Position numbers and translations under genes: made by a program. A model generated the notes under the pieces. It saw only the letters and a list, made by a program, of their open reading frames with translations, did no database searches and had not been told where the DNA came from. DNA of 64,000 bases, taken from contig CAWDIH010000001.1 of assembly GCA_963802415.1 (NCBI GenBank), positions 3,162,001-3,226,000 on the forward strand, written 5' to 3'. The DNA is from DATAES01 sp963802415 (GTDB lineage Bacteria > Actinomycetota > Acidimicrobiia > Acidimicrobiales > JACDCH01). Below, piece by piece: positions 43,912-52,709 of the stretch (positions within the stretch are counted from its first letter, which is position 1; the number at the start of each line of letters is the position of its first letter).

Positions 43912-44694
43912 CTACACGCCGCCGATGCTTCCGGGCGGCCAGACCCGGATGAAGGCGCGGCCGACGATCGAACCCTCAGGGATCGGTCCGAACATGTTGC
44001 TGGCGTTCGAGTCGAGGCGATTGTCACCGAGCACGAACACCTTCCCCGGCGGGACTGTGATGCACTGCGACGGGAACCTGAACGCCGGCGTGTTGTCGGT
44101 GACGCCGTTCGTCTTGTGCACGTATGGCTCGTCGAGCGGCTCCCCGTTGACGAAGACATGGCCGCCGCGCTGCTCCACCGTGTCGCCTTCGGTGGCGATG
44201 ACTCGCTTGATCAGGTCGTGCACCTGTTCGCCGTTGAAGCTGGTCGACGGCGGGATCGTGACCGGGTTGCCGTCGCAACCCTGCACGGTCTGGCCCGATG
44301 TCGACGGCCGGTCGAACACCACGATGTCGCCGTGATTCACATCGTGGAGGCGGTAGCTGAGCTTGTTGACCAGAACGCGGTCGCCGACCTTCAGCGTCGG
44401 TTCCATCGAGTCACTCGGGATGTAGAACGCCTGGAACAGGAACGTCTTGATGACCACCGCGATGACCAGCGCGCCGGCCAGTACCACGATCCACTCGATG
44501 GTGTTGCGACGTCGATGCGCCCGCCGGCGGGCCGCTCGGGTCCCGGTGACGTTGTCCGCACCGCCATCCGAGCCGTCCTGGCCGAGTACCTCAGCGAGAG
44601 CGACAGGACGCTCTTGGGTGTCGTCGGTCGCGGTGACCGAAGACTCGTCGAGGGTGGGCAGCTCTTCGGACACGGCGAGCCGAGGGTACCGCAC
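43912..44694 (-). CDS. lepB: Signal peptidase I
   Basis: Removes signal peptides at the outer face of the membrane. A 260-residue protein with a long charged N-terminus (about 65 residues, including RRRAHRRRNTIEW), one membrane helix (IVVLAGALVIAVVIKTFLF), the catalytic Ser in FYIPSDSMEPTLKVGDRVL, the Lys in DLIKRVIATEGD and box E VLGDNRLDSNASNMFG. GTG start; a second GTG seven codons later is possible. Reads codirectionally with pafC, 24 bp away. Confidence 0.93.
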   Translation of the reverse strand: MRYPRLAVSEELPTLDESSVTATDDTQERPVALAEVLGQDGSDGGADNVTGTRAARRRAHRRRNTIEWIVVLAGALVIAVVIKTFLFQAFYIPSDSMEPTLKVGDRVLVNKLSYRLHDVNHGDIVVFDRPSTSGQTVQGCDGNPVTIPPSTSFNGEQVHDLIKRVIATEGDTVEQRGGHVFVNGEPLDEPYVHKTNGVTDNTPAFRFPSQCITVPPGKVFVLGDNRLDSNASNMFGPIPEGSIVGRAFIRVWPPGSIGGV

Positions 44695-44718
44695 GACTCC
44701 GGGATTCCCGTCGTCACG

Positions 44719-45672
44719 TCAGGCCGGTTGGTACCGCGAGAGCACACGGCGAGCGGCCTCGGGTCCGCATGCAGCCAGAGAGGGATCGCCGCGCACCTCC
44801 ACGAGCCGCGCGCGGGGACCGAGTTGCAACAACAGCCGCTCGAGCCAGGAACGTCCGGACACGGGCAGCGTCACTCGTAGCCGGCCTTCCCCCGTCGTTG
44901 CGACGTCGTCCACGGCATACGACTCGACGACCCACTCGGCCTCAGCCGAGAGGTCGAGCACGACGCGCGGGTCCTCGACGCCTGCTTCGAACAGTTCCGG
45001 CTCGGGCAGCTCGTGAGGGGGTTCGAACGATTCGTCCAACACCGTTGCGGCCAGAACCCGATCGACCCGGAACAGCCGCACCTCGGCACGCATGTGGTCG
45101 AATCCCACCACGTACCAGCGTCCCTGCTCGGCGTGCACACGATACGGGTCGACCTCCCGCTCGGTGTGCTGGTCCCGGGAGTGCGTGTAGTAGCTGAGCC
45201 GCAGCCTGCGGTGCTCCTCCGTCGCCTGCTGCACCGCGGCGAGCACGCCGGGTGCGGCGCGCCCGAGGTCGATGTCGAACGCGTCCTCGGGGTCGATCCC
45301 GAGCGTGGCGGCCAGTTTGTCGAGCCCGCGGGCGAGAGGACCGGAGACGTCGGCGCCCGGCACGGCGAGCACGCTCGCCCCCGCCGCCACCAGTGCCAGG
45401 GCCTCCTCCGGCGTCAGACGCAGCGACCGGTCGAAGCTCGGTGACAGGTGCACCCACACCCGCCCCTCCTCGACCACGACGTCGAACAGATCGCCGGGTG
45501 AGTACGGCGGTACGCCCACCATCGTGACGAGCGCAACGTCACTCAGCAGCTCGTCCGGATCGAGCTCGAAGCGGGCGCAGACCTCCTCGACGGTAGGTCC
45601 GTTGTGCAACGCCACCCACGGCAGCAACGAGAGCAACCGGCGCAGCCGGTCGGCGGCGGTGATGCGAGTCAT
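44719..45672 (-). CDS. pafC: WYL-domain regulator PafC
   Basis: Second subunit of the PafBC transcription activator of the mycobacterial DNA-damage response. The 317-residue protein starts MTRITAADRLRRLLSLLPWV, a winged-helix segment, followed by the WYL domain (RRLRLSYYTHSRDQ, VDPYRVHAEQGRWYVVGFDH, RLFRVDRVLAA) and the WCX extension to SRYQPA. ATG 45672 overlaps the pafB stop (ATGA). The order pafB-pafC matches mycobacteria. Confidence 0.88.
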   Translation of the reverse strand: MTRITAADRLRRLLSLLPWVALHNGPTVEEVCARFELDPDELLSDVALVTMVGVPPYSPGDLFDVVVEEGRVWVHLSPSFDRSLRLTPEEALALVAAGASVLAVPGADVSGPLARGLDKLAATLGIDPEDAFDIDLGRAAPGVLAAVQQATEEHRRLRLSYYTHSRDQHTEREVDPYRVHAEQGRWYVVGFDHMRAEVRLFRVDRVLAATVLDESFEPPHELPEPELFEAGVEDPRVVLDLSAEAEWVVESYAVDDVATTGEGRLRVTLPVSGRSWLERLLLQLGPRARLVEVRGDPSLAACGPEAARRVLSRYQPA

Positions 45673-46620
45673 CCGCGAGCCCCATCGTTCGCGATGGCGT
45701 GCAGCCATTCGACGAGGTCTGCGCGCAGCTCCGCGGGTCCGAGAACCTCTGCATGCTCGAGGAAGCCGAGCACCAGCGTCCGGAATCCGTCAGAGTTGCT
45801 GACCGGGAGCTCGACCAAAATCGAACCGTCGGGTCGCTGCTCGGTCACCGCGTCGGACCCGACGATGCCGATCGCAATCGGGAGCCTGCTCCGCCTCGAC
45901 GAGAACCTGGGCTCGCAGTGGTTCGCCCTCGCCGAGCTGCCACGGCTCCGCGCGGGCGCCTGGCACCGCGACCGAAGGCGGTTCGAAGCTGCGGGGAGCG
46001 CCGGCCTCGACCCCGCCTGCGATGCGGTCGAGCCGGAACACGCGCTCGTCGGCACGGCTGTGGTCGTAGCCCGTGATGTACCAGCGGCCGCGGTGGAAGT
46101 CGAGCCTGTACGGGTCGACAGAGCGTCGTTCGTCGCGGTACGTGAACGACACGGGGCGTCGCTCCCCGACCGCGCCGAACAGTGTCACAAGGCGATCGTC
46201 GACCGGGATGGCCGCCATCGTCGCCGGCGAGGGTGCCTCGGTCGACGGCGCAGGAACCCCGCCGAGCTTCCACAGACCGGCGGTACCTTCGACCCCTTCG
46301 AGCCGGATCGCCGACGCGGCGAGGTGCAATGCCGCAAGCTCGTCGGCTTCCAATCCGGGATCCCGGAGGTAGTACTGGTCCTTCGGGATGCGGTAGCCCA
46401 CCTGGGGTGGATCGGCACCGCCCACCTCCGTCATGACGATCGGGATCCCCATCTCCCGCAGTGCCTCCTTGTCGCGCTCGAACGCGCGCCGGAAGGCTGT
46501 CTTCTCTTCCGGGTAGCCGAAGATCCGGTCCGCGATCTGTTCCGCGGTCAACGGCCTCGGCGTTTCGAGGAGAGCGGCGGTGAGGTTGAGCAGGCGCTCG
46601 AGCTTCGCCGTCGACGCCAC
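45669..46620 (-). CDS. pafB: WYL-domain regulator PafB (frameshifted)
   Basis: First subunit of PafBC. N-terminus ASTAKLERLLNLTAALLETPRPLTAEQIADRIFG is a winged-helix; the WYL part is RRPVSFTYRDERRSVDPYRLDFHRGRWYITGYDH. Around 45880-45890 the frame changes by one base: EPLRAQVLVEAEQAP in the first frame, then PIAIGIVGSDAVTEQRPDGSILVELPV in the second to LVEWLHAIAND. Length 952 nt is one over a multiple of three, so a single inserted base explains it. GTG start. Confidence 0.83.
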
Positions 46621-46629
46621 GCGTCGACC

Positions 46630-47323
46630 CTACTTTCGAGCCCAGACGAGCACGCCACGTTTGGTCACGGTGAACGGGGTCGCGACCGAGGACGCGACCT
46701 CGGCGGCACGCTCGACACTGATGCCGCGCCCTCGCAAGTACGTCGCCACCGCTTCTCGATCGGGCAGCACGGTGAAGGGTCCGTCCCAGCTGTCGACCGC
46801 GACGCGTTCGGCTCCGAACACGCCGGCCACCGTGCCCGGTGCCTCCTCCGCGTCGAACGGCGTCCGGTCGGGGTGCCCGAAGAACTCGAACAGTTCCGGC
46901 GAGTCGTCGCGCGCCGTCGTGCACGTCACGAACAGTCCCCCAGGTCGCAGCGCGCGGCGGGCTTCGGCAATTGCGAGCATGGGATCATCGAGGTGGTACA
47001 GCATCCACAACGCCGCCACGGCACCGAAGGAAGAGTCGCGAACGGGGCAGTTCGCGGCGTCGGCGACCGCGCCGGGATGGCCGGCGGTGCGCAGAAGCGG
47101 CTCGTCCTCGTCCAGACCCGCCCAGCGCCACGATGGCGCGAGCGCCATTCGCAACGCGCCGTCGCCGCAGCCGATGTCCAATACCGGCTCGAGACGTTCC
47201 TCCTCGAAGCGCGCCGCCACCAGGCGATGCACGTCCCCCACCGTCGACCAGCGTGACGCGCTCTCCCGGGCTGCCGCGAACCGCGCTCGGATCGGTGGCG
47301 TAGTCCTTCGGGAACACGGTCAC
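46630..47323 (-). CDS. SAM-dependent methyltransferase between pafA and pafB (frameshifted)
   Basis: Class I methyltransferase: VLDIGCGDGALRMAL is the SAM-binding motif, followed by AVADAANCPVRDSSFGAVAALWMLYHLDDP and ALRPGGLFV. It starts GTG 47323 (TVFPKDYATDPSAVRGSPGERVTLVDG) overlapping the pafA stop as GTGA, then a run of five C (47235-47239, G on the coding strand) shifts the frame; with four, TLVDGGDVHRLVAARFEEER reads through. Joined length is about 230 residues. Substrate unknown; not part of the mycobacterial paf operon. Confidence 0.72.
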
Positions 47324-48679
47324 AACGACGCGATCAGCTTCTCCACACGCTCGTCCCGGGCTTTGAACGGGTCCTTGCACAGGACGGTTCGCTGCGCCTG
47401 GTCGTTGAGCTTCAGGTGCACCCAGTCGACCGTGTAGTCGCGCTTGCGCTCCTTCGCCCGCCGTATGAACTCGCCCCGCAGCCGCGCCCTCGTCGTCTGC
47501 GGCGGCTCGTCGACAGCGGCATCGATGGCCTCGTCGGTGCACATGCGCTCGACGAAGTCGCGCTCCTGCATCCGGTAGAACAGCCCACGTGAGCGGTTGA
47601 CGTCGTGGTACTGCAGGTCGACGAGCGCGACCTTGGGTGACGCCAGCGGCAGGTCGTGCTTGGCCCGGTACGACTCGATCAAGTTGTGCTTGATGACCCA
47701 GTCGCACTCACGGTCGAGCTTGAACGGATCGCTCTCGAGCGCGGTGAGGCAGTGCTCCCACATCTCGAGGGCGCGCTGCTCGAGCGGCGACAGCCCTCTC
47801 GTGTCCGCGTACCGGAGTGCGCGGTTGAGGTACTCGCCTTGGATCTCGAGGGCGCTCAGCTCGCGGCCGTTCGCCAGCCGGACGCGCCGGGTGCACGTCA
47901 TGTCGTGGCTGATCTCGCGGATGGCACGGATCGGGTTCTCGAGCGTCATGTCGCGCAAGACGACGGACGGATCCTCGAGCATCCGCAACAGGATCGACGT
48001 GGCGCCGACCTTGAGGAACGTGGCGTACTCGCTCATGTTCGAGTCGCCGACGATCACGTGCAGCCTGCGGTAGCGCTCGGCGTCGGCGTGCGGCTCGTCG
48101 CGCGTGTTGATGATGGGGCGGCTGCGCGTGGTCGCAGAGGAGACGCCTTCCCAGATGTGCTCGGCGCGCTGGCTGATGCAGAACATCGCGCCGCCGCGCC
48201 GTCTGCAGCACCTTGCCCGCGCCCGCGTAGATCTGGCGTGACACGAAGAACGGGATGAGAACCTCGGCGTAGTGGCCGAAGTCGTCGCGCCGCGAGGTCA
48301 GGTAGTTCTCGTGGCAGCCGTACGAGTTGCCCGCAGAGTCGGTGTTGTTCTTGAAGAGATAGATGACGCCGCGGATGCCTTCTTCACGGAGGCGCTGTTC
48401 AGCCGACGCCAGCAGTTGTTCGAGGATGCGCTCGCCTGCCTTGTCGTGCACGACCAGATCCAGGATCGAGTCGCACTCGGGCGTCGCGTACTCGGGGTGC
48501 GAGCCCACGTCGAGATACAGCCGTGCCCCATTGGCAAGGAACACGTTCGAGCTGCGACCCCAAGAGACCACACGCCGGAACAGGTAGCGGGCCACCTCGT
48601 CCGGACTCAGACGGCGCTGGCCCCGCAGCGTGCACGTCACGCCGTACTCGTTCTCGAGGCCGAAGATGCGCCGTTCCAT
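47320..48679 (-). CDS. pafA: Pup-protein ligase PafA (frameshifted)
   Basis: Attaches Pup through its C-terminal Glu to substrate lysines. MERRIFGLENEYGVTCTLRGQRRLSP is the ligase start with the catalytic ENEYG; YLFKNNTDSAGNSYGCHENYL and SRPIINTRDEPHAD hold ATP/Mg ligands, and MSEYATFLKVGATSILLRMLE follows. It lacks the 40-residue insert of Dop. One inserted base near 48190-48200 separates AGAGKVLQTAR from AMFCISQRAEHIWEG; length 1360 nt is one over a multiple of three. Joined product about 452 residues. Confidence 0.9.
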
Positions 48680-48727
48680 CTGGACGGGAGGCTACCGGCA
48701 CGTCCTCGACAGATAGCGTTCACGACG

Positions 48728-49273
48728 GTGGCCGAGTTCCGAATGGTGCGTCTCGTCACGGCTGCGAACCCGATGGAAGCACGCATCATCGCCGCGCGGC
48801 TCGGCGCCGAGGGGATCGTCTGGCAGTTCCGAGGGTCGGTCGACGGACCGCTGGCGGTAGGCCCGGTCGAGGTGCTGGTCGACGCCGAGGGCTACGAGTC
48901 AGCCAAGGAATTGCTGCTCACCGACGACGTGGAGTCCTCGTTCATGAACTCGGCGCCGGTTCCGGTCGGGCGACGGACGGGGCGCGAGGTGCTCTGGCTG
49001 GCGTTGGTGGTTGTGCTGCTGATCCTCTTCGCCTTCGCGGTATGGCAGCGCGGGTGTAGCTGGATCAGGTCGCCGGCTCGTCGGTCGGGGGCGATTCGCT
49101 CGCCGGCGGCGCCGGTGGCACCAGAGCCTCGAGTGCTTCTCCCTCGACGCGATGAAAAGCTCGACGGCCATTCGTTCGCCGCAGTACGGCAACCTCGAGA
49201 TCCTCCGCGACGAGCGAGCGGTCGGGTCCGGCGAGCGCCGACACCGCGATCGGAACGCTGCCGGCGAGCGTGA
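48728..49273 (+). CDS. DUF2007-like signal-transducing domain protein with membrane helix
   Basis: Starts (GTG) VAEFRMVRLVTAANPMEARIIAARLGAEGIVWQF, a DUF2007-type domain, continues PVEVLVDAEGYESAKELLL, then one membrane helix (VLWLALVVVLLILFAFAVW). After the helix the frame runs another 60 residues of Arg/Pro-rich sequence across the end of prcA on the other strand. That tail looks unnatural; a stop near 49036 in another frame suggests the real protein ends just after the helix and an indel hides it. Confidence 0.6.
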   Translation: MAEFRMVRLVTAANPMEARIIAARLGAEGIVWQFRGSVDGPLAVGPVEVLVDAEGYESAKELLLTDDVESSFMNSAPVPVGRRTGREVLWLALVVVLLILFAFAVWQRGCSWIRSPARRSGAIRSPAAPVAPEPRVLLPRRDEKLDGHSFAAVRQPRDPPRRASGRVRRAPTPRSERCRRA

Positions 49274-49799
49274 GGTCGTCACGCCACGCCGACTCGACGC
49301 GTTGCGTGATCTCCTCGGCTTCGCCACCGAGCACGCTGAACCGTTGCTCGTCCATCACGGTGCCGTCGTACAGGATGTGGAACAGCTGGTCGCTACGGTG
49401 CTCCCCACCAGGGTCCCCCACCTCGGCCACCAGGATCTCGACCTCGAGTGGCTTGATCTCGTGGGTGAAGACCTGGTTCAGGATCTGCGCGTACGCGTTC
49501 GCCAGACTTCGCGCGTCGACGTCCTCGCGGCTGAACGAGTAACCCTTCAGGTCCGCGTGGCGGACACCCGCGATGCGCAGTTGGTCGAACTCGCTGTACC
49601 GGCCGACGCCGGCGAAAGCTATGCGGTCGTAGATCTCACTTACCTTGCGCAAGGTGTTCGAAGGATTCTCGGCGCAGAGGAGGATGCCGTCGTCGTACCG
49701 CAGCGCGATCAAGGCGCGACCGCGAGCGATGCCCTTGCGCGCATAGTCGGCGCGGTCCTTCATCACCTGTTCCGGTGCGACGTAGAACGGCATGGACAT
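49065..49799 (-). CDS. prcA: 20S proteasome alpha subunit
   Basis: Outer ring of the 20S proteasome. The 244-residue protein starts MSMPFYVAPEQVMKDRADYARKGIARG, the gating N-terminus of bacterial PrcA, followed by ALIALRYDDGILLCAENPS, KVSEIYDRIAFAGVGRYSEFDQLRI and LEVEILVAEVG. No catalytic Thr, as expected. Its ATG overlaps the prcB stop (TGATG). It is cotranscribed with prcB. Confidence 0.94.
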   Translation of the reverse strand: MSMPFYVAPEQVMKDRADYARKGIARGRALIALRYDDGILLCAENPSNTLRKVSEIYDRIAFAGVGRYSEFDQLRIAGVRHADLKGYSFSREDVDARSLANAYAQILNQVFTHEIKPLEVEILVAEVGDPGGEHRSDQLFHILYDGTVMDEQRFSVLGGEAEEITQRVESAWRDDLTLAGSVPIAVSALAGPDRSLVAEDLEVAVLRRTNGRRAFHRVEGEALEALVPPAPPASESPPTDEPAT

Positions 49800-50642
49800 C
49801 AGCGACCACCCCCGTTCTCCATCGTCGGCGACGGACCGACCGTTGCCGTGCTCTCCGGCGTCGAGAGCTGTTGGACCAGGACCCGGAAGCGATCCGCGAC
49901 CTCTTCGTCCGGCACCTTGTCGAACCCGTCGGAAGTGATCGTGGCCAGCGTCGGATAGATCCCACGCACGAGGTCTGGGCCGCCCGTCGCGGAATCCTCG
50001 TCCGCAGCCTGGAAGAGCGCGGCGATCACGAGGTCGATGGCGTCGATCGCGCGGGAGGTCAACTCGATACCCGAGCTTCACGACGGTGCCGGCGTGCAGG
50101 CTGCCCGACCCGGTCGATGCGAAGTTGTGTTCCTCGTAGCGTCCGCCGGTCACGTCGTACTGGAACAAACGACCTTGGCGTCGACGGACGTCATAGCCGG
50201 CGAACAGCGGCACGACGACGAGCCCCTGCATCGCGGCCGGCAGGTGCTGACGCACCATGGCCGACAGTTGATTGGCCTTGCCGTCCAAGCTCAGCTCGAT
50301 GCCTTCGACCTTCTCGTAGTGCTCGAGTTGGAGCTGGAAGAGCTTGACCATCTCCATCGCCGGGCCCGCCGCGCCGGCGATGGCGACACCACTGTGACGA
50401 TCAGCCGGGAACACCTTGTCCATCGTTCGATGGCTGATGAGGTTGCCGCTCGTGGCGCGGCGGTCGCCGGCCATGACGACACCGTCGGCGTAGCGAACCG
50501 CGACAACGGTGGTGCCATGGGTGATGGCCAAGCGGTCGTCGACGTTTCCTGCGAGCACCGGTGGCAGGCTGCTCGTGCGCCGCAGGAGCTCGGCGAAGCT
50601 CGGACCGGGGTCGTCCGCCGGCGGGAACAGGGGGAGGGTCAT
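49799..50642 (-). CDS. prcB: 20S proteasome beta subunit (frameshifted)
   Basis: Catalytic ring subunit. A propeptide of about 44 residues ends ITHG; the mature protein begins TTVVAVRYADGVVMAGDRRA, and counting from Thr1 gives Asp17 and Lys33 (TMDKVF), the full active site. The frame shifts once near 50063-50066: GTVVKLGYR in the first frame, LTSRAIDAIDLVIAALFQAADEDSATG in the second. Joined length about 280 residues. It is separated from pup by 275 bp containing palindromic repeats. Confidence 0.9.
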
Positions 50643-50709
50643 CGGCCGCGGAGGCTACCGGCTGCAACGCTTCATCCCGTCCCCACGAAGCAACGAATGC
50701 CTCCCGCGT

Positions 50710-50818
50710 CTGTGTCGACTCACCGACGGAAACCGTGCTTCACTCGACACAGAGTTCGCGGTACATCGCTCTGTGTCGACTCAGCCACGTAGATCGGTGG
50801 CTCAGTCGACAATGTGCG
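50710..50818. repeat. Two palindromic repeats between pup and prcB
   Basis: Unit 2 (50769-50818) is CTCTGTGTCGACTCAGCCAC, an 8-nt loop, then GTGGCTCAGTCGACAATGT: a 15-bp stem with one mismatch. Unit 1 (50710-50754) keeps CTGTGTCGACTCA...CACTCGACACAG but has a decayed core. Both belong to the family seen at 43701-43872, including the ACAATGTGCGC end. Confidence 0.78.
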
Positions 50819-50902
50819 CAGTGGTGGGCGGACGCAGCCGCGATTGGACGTCATCGACTACTGGGAAGGTGTTCGGAAGAATGCGGCCTGTGACTGTGAT
50901 TG

Positions 50903-50917
50903 CCGGGCGCCGCCCGG
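50903..50917 (-). terminator. Hairpin directly after pup
   Basis: CCGGGC - GCC - GCCCGG, a 6-bp GC stem with a 3-nt loop, abuts the pup stop codon on its 3' side. It may end or attenuate transcription so that pup is made in excess over the downstream proteasome subunits. Confidence 0.5.
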
Positions 50918-51112
50918 TCACTGCCCGCCCTTCTGCACGTAGGACTTCACGAACTCCTCGGCGTTCACCTCGAGGACCTCGTCGATCTCGTCGAGCAGAT
51001 CGTCGAGTTCCGCCTTGATCTTCTCGCCGGTCTCCGACTTCACAGGCGCGTCCTCGACCACCTCGTCCTGCTTGGGGGGCGCCGGCTTCTTCTTCTGTTC
51101 TCGCTCTGCCAT
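50918..51112 (-). CDS. pup: Prokaryotic ubiquitin-like protein Pup
   Basis: Protein tag for proteasomal degradation. The 64-residue product is charged and largely disordered at the N-terminus (MAEREQKKKPAPPKQDE), has the helix LDDLLDEIDEVLEVNAEEFVKSYV that docks to Mpa, and ends GGQ; the terminal Gln is deamidated by Dop before PafA can ligate it. ATG 51112. Upstream dop is 24 bp away, downstream prcB 275 bp. Confidence 0.97.
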   Translation of the reverse strand: MAEREQKKKPAPPKQDEVVEDAPVKSETGEKIKAELDDLLDEIDEVLEVNAEEFVKSYVQKGGQ

Positions 51113-51136
51113 TGGCGATCAGCTCACTTCAGCTCT

Positions 51137-52654
51137 CTAGTTGCCAAGCCGCTCGAGCAACTCGGCGGCCGTGGAACACTCGTCGATCAAGCTACCCACG
51201 TGCGCTTGCGTTCCTCGCATCGGTTCCATCATCGGCACGCGGCGTAGTGGGTCGCCGCCGATGTCGAACACCAGGGAATCCCAGTTCGCGGCCACGATCT
51301 CGTCACCCCACCGTTGGAGGCACTTGCCACGGAAATACGCACGCGTGTCAGGGGGCGGTTCGACGGTCGCAAGCTCGATCTCACCGTCCGTCGTGATGCG
51401 CTCGAGCCCGACCCGCGAGGCCAGGCCCTTGTCCGGGCGAAGGTCGTGGTACTGGATGTCCATGGCAGCGAGGCGGGCATCGTCCCACAAGAGCCCGTGA
51501 CGCTCTCGGTAGCCGTCGATCATGCGGTGCTTCGCGACCCAGTCGACCTGATCGGCGACGGCGGCGGGATCGGTCTCCAGCGCTGTCAGCACCGACTCCC
51601 ACCGGCGGACAATCTCCGTGCCGACCTCGGCTCCGCCCACCGACTCGAACCCTTGTACCTCGCCGAACTTCTTCGCGCGGTCGAGCAGCTCCCACTGCAC
51701 GTCGAGCGCGGTCACCGTCGACCCGTCCGCCAGCTCGAGCGGACGGCGCAACGTCAGGTCGTACGACACGCGGCGCAACGCTTGGACCGGCGCGGCAAAC
51801 GTGAAGTCACGCGGAAGGAGGTCGTCCTCGATCATCGACAGCACGAGCGCCGTCGTCCCGACCTTCAAGAACGTCGACACTTCCGCGAGGTTCGCGTCGC
51901 CGACGATGACGTGGAGCCGCCGGTACTTCTGCGCGTCCGCGTGCGGCTCGTCGCGCGTGTTGACGATCGGGCGCTTCAACGTCGTCTCGAGTCCCACTTC
52001 TTCTTCGAAGAAGTCGGCACGCTGGCTCAGCTGGAACGGAACCTCGTCGAACGGCACCCCACTCGCCTCGGAACCGACCTTGCCCGACCCGCAGAAGATC
52101 TGGCGGGAGATGAAGTGCGGCATCACGTGCGTGACGATGCGGCCGAACGGGACCGTCCGATCCATCAAGTAGTTCTCGTGGCAGCCGTAGCTGTTGCCCT
52201 TCCGGTCAGAGTTGTTCTTGTAGACGACGATCTCCTGGCCGGCCGGCAAGGTCCGGTTCGCCGCGGCCATCGAGCGGCGGAGGATCGCCTCGGCGGCCCG
52301 GTCGTACACGACAACCGTCCGCGGGTCGGCGCACTCCGGTGTCGAAAGCTCCGGATGCGCATGATCGACGTAGTAGCGCGCGCCGTTCGTGAGCACCGCG
52401 TTCACCAAGTGCGTCTCGATCTCGGGCGCCATCGTGCCCTCGGGCGCGAACCCCCGCGCGTCGTTGCCGGGCGACTCGTCCTCGAAATCCCAACCGATCT
52501 TCGGCGTTGCGCCGGCGGCCGCCGCGCCGCGGGCAAGGTCGTTCACATACGCGTTGATGAGCACGCTCGACGCCGCGATGGGATTCGAGTCCGCCGCCCC
52601 CCGGATCAAGATCCCGTATTCGGTCTCGATCCCGAGGACCTTCCTGAGTGCCAC
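51137..52654 (-). CDS. dop: Pup deamidase/depupylase Dop
   Basis: Converts the Pup terminal Gln to Glu and removes Pup from substrates. The 505-residue protein starts (GTG) ALRKVLGIETEYGILIRGA with the active-site ETEYG, followed by the Dop-specific insert (about residues 40-80, NDARGFAPEG), then YKNNSDRKGNSYGCHENYLMDR and RPIVNTRDEPHADAQKYRRL. Presence of the insert distinguishes it from PafA. It reads intact and precedes pup. Confidence 0.95.
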   Translation of the reverse strand: MALRKVLGIETEYGILIRGAADSNPIAASSVLINAYVNDLARGAAAAGATPKIGWDFEDESPGNDARGFAPEGTMAPEIETHLVNAVLTNGARYYVDHAHPELSTPECADPRTVVVYDRAAEAILRRSMAAANRTLPAGQEIVVYKNNSDRKGNSYGCHENYLMDRTVPFGRIVTHVMPHFISRQIFCGSGKVGSEASGVPFDEVPFQLSQRADFFEEEVGLETTLKRPIVNTRDEPHADAQKYRRLHVIVGDANLAEVSTFLKVGTTALVLSMIEDDLLPRDFTFAAPVQALRRVSYDLTLRRPLELADGSTVTALDVQWELLDRAKKFGEVQGFESVGGAEVGTEIVRRWESVLTALETDPAAVADQVDWVAKHRMIDGYRERHGLLWDDARLAAMDIQYHDLRPDKGLASRVGLERITTDGEIELATVEPPPDTRAYFRGKCLQRWGDEIVAANWDSLVFDIGGDPLRRVPMMEPMRGTQAHVGSLIDECSTAAELLERLGN

Positions 52655-52709
52655 ACGGCGACGTTACCGGCTGCGCGGCCGGCCGGAAATGGAGGGTTTC
52701 GGCAGCTCC

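Noticed and set aside
51137..52654. Second pafA
   Set aside because: It carries the Dop-specific insertion after the first strand and lies next to pup, so it is dop.
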